64,000 bases of DNA from Fallopia convolvulus (lineage: Eukaryota > Streptophyta > Magnoliopsida > Caryophyllales > Polygonaceae): assembly GCA_964016875.1 (NCBI GenBank), contig OZ024720.1, positions 40,453,106 through 40,517,105 on the forward strand. Direction: 5' to 3'. The notes under the pieces were generated by a model. The model saw nothing but the letters and a program-made list of their open reading frames with translations. It was not told the DNA's origin and did no database searches. Every line of letters begins with the position of its first letter. Position 1 is the stretch's first letter. Shown here piece after piece: positions 58,574 through 64,000 of this stretch. The translations under genes were made by a program, and so were the position numbers.

Positions 58574-59147
58574 TGATGCGTCCCTGCCCTAGCTCGGACC
58601 CAGCTCCGACGGACCCGAGACGGCCTAGACCTTGGAGACCCCCTTGGCGTAGGACTTAGTCTCATATTATGCTATTATTTATATTTCCGTCATTTCCATT
58701 TTAGGCGTGTGTTCCATTCTTGTAGAATGGGCTAGCCTTGTTATTTCCCTTTCTAGATAGTTTCTATTTTTAGTATGTTGCTATTAGTAGTATTTTGGGC
58801 TTAGATGTTGGGCCTAGCATGTTGCTAACCCTAATCCACTCCCAACTAGCATCTAGGGTTTTGTGTGGCCTCCTCTATATAAAGGATCCACGCCGCCTTA
58901 TAATAATTACGTCCAATTTGAGTAGCCAAAGCTTGAGTCGAGAATCTCCTCCCTTTGGCCCGGGCGTCACCCTCTTTCTAACCCTTTTCCCTCGCCCTTG
59001 ATTCTGCCTCGCCCAACCCTCGTTCCGACGAGCATTAGAGGCCCGCGAGTCCACTTTTGTGGTCTCGTATTTATCCGGTTACCCTTGTCGGAGAAGATCG
59101 GACGTTTCGAACCTAGATCCGCCCCTTGCCAATCGAGGGACACATCA
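58574..59147 (+). repeat. LTR of a further retroelement, inserted in the gypsy integrase
   Basis: Ends TGATGCGTCCC and GGGACACATCA are inverted repeats of each other (one mismatch). TATATAAA at 58876-58883. The primer site TGGTATCAGAGC (59149-59160) follows, so this is a 5' LTR. Length 574 bp. Confidence 0.85.
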
Positions 59148-59148
59148 G

Positions 59149-59160
59149 TGGTATCAGAGC
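59149..59160 (+). promoter_or_regulatory. Primer-binding site of the 58574 element
   Basis: TGGTATCAGAGC, matching the initiator methionine tRNA, one base after the LTR. Confidence 0.88.
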
Positions 59161-59420
59161 GTCAGGCGGTTCGAACGGATCGCTTTTCCGACCAGCCCAA
59201 CACAGTCGGCGTTGTCGTCCCTCGAACCGATCGAGGATCCACGACGCCAGCCCCCGGCGCAGCAGGATTCCAGCCCCGACGCACCAGCATCGTGCCAAGA
59301 TCTGAGTCCCGGCACAGCACCAGCGCAACGTCAACGTGCCAGGATTCGCACCCCGGCGCAGGATCGCTGCAGCAGTCGCGCGCCGACCAGCGTGCCAGAT
59401 CCGAGTACCGGCGCAGCAGC
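59161..59420 (+). other. GC-rich internal fragment of the 58574 element
   Basis: Follows the primer site and is interrupted at 59421 by the Athila-type LTR. It has repeated CCAGCCCCGGCGCAGCA-like units. It is open in several frames because of its composition, so no protein is claimed. Confidence 0.5.
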
Positions 59421-60826
59421 TGATGTCTCTTTATTTGGTGGTGTTTTTATATATGATTTCCTTTGTAAATGTGTTTCTTTTTCCCCTTTTCTTGTGTGTT
59501 TTGTTCCTTTTTAGCTTAGTTCCCGTATTTCTATGAGATTCGGAGACTATGCGCATTTTATGTGTTTTGTAGGTGTTTTAGCAAGGATCAAGGGTCGTTT
59601 TGAAGGAGAATCGGAACATGGAGCAAGGCCCGAGCTTAAGAGGGAAAGAGAGGAGAAAGCCATGAAGAAGAACAAGAGAAAAGCCAACAAGAAGAAGGTG
59701 GAACGAGGTCCGGATCGAGTTAGAACCAACGCCGGACCCGAGATGATTTTTCGACCTCGGACCGACTTGCCAGTAAGTCGGGCCCGAGGTGCTCCGTGTC
59801 GGTCCGAGTCGGTCGCTGGCTGGATTGGGCTCCAAGGCACGAAATTGTAAACTACCCCTTTTGCCCCTCATCTATAAAGGCTCTCTTATCTTCTAATTGG
59901 AGGAGGTTCCCACACACTTAGAGGGGACCAACTCTCAAAAACTCTCAAGAGGATACTTGGAGAGCAAGGAGGAAGGAGAGGAGAAGGAGAAGAGAGGGAA
60001 TCGGCATAGGAGAGGGAGATTTGATAGGTTTGGTTGATAGATTAGCTTTGCCTTGTTTTGATTTTGTGGATTTGGAAACCTTGGATTGGAGTTTATGGAT
60101 TGCTTTTGGTTTGTGAATGAAATTTGGCTTTGGTTTGAGATTGATGATGTTGATTGCTTTGCTTTGTGATTTGTTTGCTTTCTTTGTTTGCCATATGGAG
60201 TAGATCTCCTTGATCTTGGGTTATGTGGGAAAACTCTAGCTAGGTTGGGCTAGAAACCCCAATTCCATAAGCCTTGAGTGCTTGATCTAGGAACCCACTC
60301 TACATAGAGCTACAATTCCTTATGAAAGTAAGGAATCAAGGCTTGTGATTGGCAAAGTAACGAAAGTGAACATTTGTCCATCTCAGGACCTTGCTTCGAA
60401 GGGGATTTCCCCAATGATCGATGTGTAGAAGTGGTTGGAACGAGGGTGAAAGCACCTCGATCCTATTCCGATCATCACTTATTGCTTGAATTGGGGTGGA
60501 AAAGCCTTAATCTACTAGAGAAGGAACCCAAAAGCCCAAGATCTACTTTCAATCTTTGAGTTCGACAAAACCAGCTACATCGGGCCCGACTTGCTCTACG
60601 TCGGTCCCGACTTCCCTCTTTGTCGCCAACATCGGGCCCGACGTGACACTTGTGTCGGTCCCGACTGTTCTCTTTGTTTTCCTTTGTTTTAAGTTCTCCT
60701 TTCCAGCTTTCTAGTGTTTAGGCACCTCAATCGAGTAGATTTCCCGAGCGTTCGACACCCACCACGTGCTACAACGGGGTCGGGTTATAAATTGTATCTC
60801 TAGACCCTCGCATTCGTGAGCGATCA
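59421..60826 (+). repeat. Athila-type 5' LTR
   Basis: Starts TGATGTCTC and ends GATCA just before the primer site, 1406 bp. TATAAAG at 59873. It contains repeated CGGGCCCGAC/CGGTCCCGAC motifs at 59755-59800 and 60575-60670. Confidence 0.75.
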
Positions 60827-60832
60827 AAAGAT

Positions 60833-60851
60833 TGGCGCCGTTGCCGGGGAA
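60833..60851 (+). promoter_or_regulatory. Athila-type primer-binding site
   Basis: TGGCGCCGTTGCCGGGGAA, complementary to the 3' end of aspartate tRNA, the typical Athila/Tat primer. Confidence 0.88.
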
Positions 60852-60978
60852 TTCTAAGTGCATTGAGTGCCAATTTGGTGAGTTTCTTGTGTTTTGGTAG
60901 TGATTTGGGTGAGGGAATAGCCCAAACCCTTTGTTTGTTTTTGATTTGTTTTGGTTTGTGTCTTTGTTTCGTAGGTGT

Positions 60979-62706
60979 ATGCGAGCTCGTTCCTCCCGAG
61001 GAACACTTGAGCTTGAGTTTGTGAGTGATCCGGAAAGTATTCTCAAAGAAGCCCGAAGAAGGAAAAGGATGGAGAATCAAGCTCTCCATGGTGATGAGGA
61101 GTTGGCTCGACTTAGAGCCGAAATGGCTAGATTGCAACTTGAGAAGGACAATCAAGAGGCGGTGGCAAGAAGAGAACAGGAGCAACGGATGAGGGCCGAG
61201 GCTCAACTCAACGCTCTACCCCGGAATGCACGCCAATATATGCATCCGGAGTTGAGGGTACCCGAACCGGTTATTGTGCTTCCCGAGGTTGCCAAGAATT
61301 TTGAGATCAAGACGCAATTCATCTCCCTCATCAAGCGTGATCAATTCGAGGGCCGTCCACATGAGTGTCCCATAGAGGACATCAAACGCTTTGTGGACAT
61401 GTGTGAGACGATCTCTACCGAGGAGGAGACGATGGAGTATGTGCTTCTAAAGGCGTTCAAGTGGTCACTTGGGGGCAAGGCCACACATTGGCTCGAGAGC
61501 CAAGCCCCTAGGTCGATCACAACTTGGAAGGCACTCTATGATGCTTTCTTGATGAAGTTCTTCCCGCCCTCAAAGACAACCGAGCTAAGAAGGAAAATTG
61601 CAAGCTTTCAACAAGGTCCGAATGAGCCTCTCTTCGAAGCATGGGACCGTTTCAAGGAGATGTTGCGCCAATGTCTTACTCATGGCCAACAACCATATGT
61701 GCTCCAAGACATCTTTTTCCAAGGCATCAATCCGGCAACGAAGGACAAGCTCAATCTCCACACCGATTGTGGGTTCATAGACTTGACACCGGATCAAGCT
61801 TGGGAGCTACTTGACAAGCTATCCGATTATGAGGCCATGTATGGGGTGAGTCAAGCTAGCAAAGAGGTGAAAGTTCAAGGTGAAGGTGCAAGGAAGTTAT
61901 ATGATCCAAAAGGAGAAGACATTGACAAGGATGTGAAGCTCCAATTCCTTGAAGGTGAAGTGAGCAAGCTTAAGAGGCAAGTCCACTACTACAAGCAAAA
62001 TGCTAGAGCTTGTGAGGAGTGTGGATCCTTTGCACATGCTAAACAAGTTTGTCCGAATCAGAGCCAAGTGCGCTTGGCCGAGCAAATTGAGGAGGCAAAC
62101 TATGTTCGAGGAAATTTGGGTGGAAGAGGCAACTTCAACTATGGTGGTAATGGCCGGTGGAACAATGGTCAAGCTCAAGGCTACAACAACAACTTCAACC
62201 AAAACGAGCCAAGGGCGCCGCAACCACCACCATATAGGCCACCGGGATTCAATGAGCTACAATCATTGGCTCAAGAGATGAGGGATGGGTTCAAGGAGAT
62301 GAAGACCCAATTCAATGAGTTTGGTGCATGGAGGAGGCAAGTCGACAATCAATTTGCCCAAATTGCAACTCAAGTCCCGAGAGAGAATGGGAGACTTCCG
62401 AGCCGACCCGAGGAGAACCCCCGAGCTCAAAACAATCAAAATGAAGTCCGGGCAATTGGATTGAGAAGTGGTCGAAACCTACCCGAGCCACACATGCCTA
62501 AGAAGAATGAAGAGAGCCGGACCGACTTACCCAACAAGTCGGGTCCGACGTTCCCTGAAGTCGACCCAGCAGGAAGATCAACTCCTCTGCCCCGGACCGA
62601 GGTTGAGAGTGAGTCGGACCCGACGCACCCAGATGTCGATCCGACTACTCTGCCTCAGCTCTGCCCCAGGACCGTGATACACGACATCGGGCCCCGTGGT
62701 GCCTAA
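60979..62706 (+). CDS. Athila-type gag
   Basis: The frame is open from 60931, but the ATG at 60979 (MRARSSRGTLELEF) is the better start because the 16 codons before it are hydrophobic leader sequence. Residues ~20-80 form a charged coiled coil. The retrotransposon gag core follows (SITTWKALYDAFLMKFFPPS, PLFEAWDRFKEMLRQC), then a zinc-knuckle-like CEECGSFAHAKQVC near residue 345, a Gly/Asn-rich stretch and a repetitive linker rich in Asp and Pro. Gag would form the particle shell. It stops at 62704 and overlaps the next frame by 11 bases in another phase. Confidence 0.85.
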   Translation: MRARSSRGTLELEFVSDPESILKEARRRKRMENQALHGDEELARLRAEMARLQLEKDNQEAVARREQEQRMRAEAQLNALPRNARQYMHPELRVPEPVIVLPEVAKNFEIKTQFISLIKRDQFEGRPHECPIEDIKRFVDMCETISTEEETMEYVLLKAFKWSLGGKATHWLESQAPRSITTWKALYDAFLMKFFPPSKTTELRRKIASFQQGPNEPLFEAWDRFKEMLRQCLTHGQQPYVLQDIFFQGINPATKDKLNLHTDCGFIDLTPDQAWELLDKLSDYEAMYGVSQASKEVKVQGEGARKLYDPKGEDIDKDVKLQFLEGEVSKLKRQVHYYKQNARACEECGSFAHAKQVCPNQSQVRLAEQIEEANYVRGNLGGRGNFNYGGNGRWNNGQAQGYNNNFNQNEPRAPQPPPYRPPGFNELQSLAQEMRDGFKEMKTQFNEFGAWRRQVDNQFAQIATQVPRENGRLPSRPEENPRAQNNQNEVRAIGLRSGRNLPEPHMPKKNEESRTDLPNKSGPTFPEVDPAGRSTPLPRTEVESESDPTHPDVDPTTLPQLCPRTVIHDIGPRGA

Positions 62707-63961
62707 GTCGGTCCAACCAGGAAATGTTGCAAGTGAAGTGGGGAAGTCTGAGGAAGTTGATCCAAGCAAGATTCAAGGTGCAACAACTCTTCCATATCCC
62801 TCAAAGAAGCCGAAAGATGTTGTTGAGAACAAGTTCAAGAGGTTTCTCAAGCTTTTGCAAGGTTTGAACATCTCTATCCCGTTCACCGATGCATTGAGCG
62901 AGATGCCATCCTATGCCAAGTTTTTAAAGGAGAATTTGAGCAAGAAGAGGTCCATAGTTGAAATGCAAGATGAGGTCAAGACCCTGGAGTTACCGCAAAA
63001 GCTAGGAGATCCCGGTCGGTTTGCTATCACTATTGGTGTGGGGTCTCAAAACTTCCAAGCCTTATGTGACCTTGGGGCAAGTGTTTCGGTGATGCCCGCT
63101 AGTATTTGGAGAAGGGCAAATTTAGGTGAAATTGAGCCGGCCGATATGTCCCTAACTATGGCCGACGGTTCCATCATCAAGGCTAAGGGAATATTGGATG
63201 ACGTGCCGGTGCGAGTTGGAAAGTACTTTGTTCCCGATGATTTCGTGATCTTGGACATGCACGAGGACCCCTTGGTCCCAATAATCTTAGGAAGACCATT
63301 CTTAGCTACGGCGGGGGCAAGGTTTGATGTCAAAAACGGTAAAGTTTCCTTTGAGATTGGTGAAGAAAAGGTCGATTTTCACTTCAACAAGGCTTTGAAT
63401 GAGCCGGACGCCTTGGCTATCCTCAAACTTGAAGAGAGTGCCAAGAGAAAAAGAGAAGAAGTAGAAGTTGCTAGAGAGGTCATTGTGTTGAGAAGTGATG
63501 AAGGGATCAATGAACAAATACAAGCAAGGGAGTTGTTGGAGCAAGTTGAGGAACAAGATGAGTCAAGGATCAATGCTAGCCCAAGGAGAAATGAAGAGTA
63601 TCCTTACTTATATCCTTTTGATGTTGGTGATGACCACAATTCTTTCCAAAATTTTGATTCCTACATTTGTTTAAGTGATTTGAAAGATGACTTAGGAGAC
63701 TCCTACATTTGCCTTAGTGACTTGAAAGATGAATTGGTAGAATCTCCTAGGAATTCTTTGGATAACTTTGGTGTAGGAAAAGAGGAACATGATGGAACAA
63801 GTAAGGAGGAGAAATCTCATTCGTTGGAGGAGTATGATGAGAGAGGCCCGAGATCGGAGAGCCATGCCTATATAGACCATCGTTGGTGGTTTTATGGGTA
63901 TGAGGGCAATGGGAATGGGCACAACAATGGCGAGCAATTCACCGTGTTTTACCCGCCATGA
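62696..63961 (+). CDS. Athila-type protease region
   Basis: One phase off from gag. The region EMPSYAKFLKENLSKKRS precedes an aspartic protease with active site CDLGASVSVMP and LGRPFLATAGARFDV, typical of Athila, where Leu replaces the usual Ser/Thr of DSGA/DTGA. An acidic Lys/Glu-rich tail contains a near-duplicate YICLSDLKD motif (two copies, ~63663-63735). It then stops at 63959. Reverse transcriptase would be expected next in a full element but has not begun. The phase change may be a real mutation or a frameshift site. Confidence 0.78.
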   Translation: MVPKSVQPGNVASEVGKSEEVDPSKIQGATTLPYPSKKPKDVVENKFKRFLKLLQGLNISIPFTDALSEMPSYAKFLKENLSKKRSIVEMQDEVKTLELPQKLGDPGRFAITIGVGSQNFQALCDLGASVSVMPASIWRRANLGEIEPADMSLTMADGSIIKAKGILDDVPVRVGKYFVPDDFVILDMHEDPLVPIILGRPFLATAGARFDVKNGKVSFEIGEEKVDFHFNKALNEPDALAILKLEESAKRKREEVEVAREVIVLRSDEGINEQIQARELLEQVEEQDESRINASPRRNEEYPYLYPFDVGDDHNSFQNFDSYICLSDLKDDLGDSYICLSDLKDELVESPRNSLDNFGVGKEEHDGTSKEEKSHSLEEYDERGPRSESHAYIDHRWWFYGYEGNGNGHNNGEQFTVFYPP

Positions 63962-64000
63962 GATTGAGGTTAGGAAGTCAAGCTAGTGACTCTAAACGAG
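63962..64000 (+). other. Window end, probable post-coding region of the Athila-type element
   Basis: Contains AAGTCAAGCTAGTGACTC and CTAAACGAG, resembling the sequence after the last ORF in Athila/Tat-like elements. Too short to be sure. Confidence 0.35.

Larger units (their letters stand above)
59421..64000 (+). mobile_element. Athila-type Ty3/gypsy element, 5' part
   Basis: The LTR 59421-60826 is followed by the primer site TGGCGCCGTTGCCGGGGAA (aspartate tRNA), as in Athila/Tat elements, then gag and protease. The element continues past the window, so its size, 3' LTR and target duplication cannot be judged. After the protease the frame closes at 63961 and no reverse transcriptase has started, suggesting a non-autonomous member. 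Confidence 0.82.

Overview
This is nuclear DNA of a flowering plant, almost certainly a eudicot. Two multi-exon plant genes with GT-AG introns sit in AT-rich sequence packed with plant transposable elements. Species cannot be read from the sequence. Only two host genes look intact, both on the minus strand: a short-form tRNase Z (8 exons, 13539-18070) and a calmodulin-binding protein 60 (CBP60) gene (8 exons, 43091-48534). I inferred exon borders by eye; in both models the exon lengths sum to an open frame. A broken xyloglucan endotransglucosylase/hydrolase (XTH) pseudogene lies at 42200-42585.

Layout. 1-1720: LTR remnants, including a head-to-head pair of copia LTR pieces. 3344-4249: a non-autonomous hAT element with a perfect 8-bp target duplication. 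6780-8035: an ATGAACC-rich tandem array holding two tRNA-like units. 8830-12904: AT-rich sequence with Helitron ends, a hAT MITE and a long inverted repeat. 13539-18070: tRNase Z. 19601-41915: one Ty1/copia element of SIRE type with 986-bp LTRs and target duplication CGCAT. It is split by an 8.9-kb CRM-type Ty3/gypsy element (21693-30562, duplication CCACT) and by a 2.8-kb hAT element (38047-40867, duplication CTTTGAAA) that carries intron-containing exons of a STRUBBELIG-type LRR receptor gene. 43091-48534: CBP60, with a complete 316-bp TRIM element (47718-48033, duplication GAAAC) in intron 1. 49175-49366: a SINE. 49674-51489: a MULE-like element with a Helitron nested inside. 52074-64000: gypsy remnants. 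These include an RT-deleted element (54984-58573), a later LTR inserted into it (58574-59147), and an Athila-type element (from 59421) with gag and protease that runs to the window end.

History. By my hand count the copia LTR pair differs at about 30 of 986 positions (about 3%) and the CRM LTR pair at about 2%, as expected if CRM jumped in later. The copia reading frames carry 12 in-frame stops, 8 of them TAG, mostly explicable as CAG to TAG. The CRM frame is open for 1794 codons. I found no wholly new biological system. The most unusual objects are the gene-capturing hAT element, the intact centromere-type retroelement lying among genes, the tRNA-like units in the ATGAACC array, and a palindromic GC-rich motif shared by the Athila LTR and its gag-protease junction.
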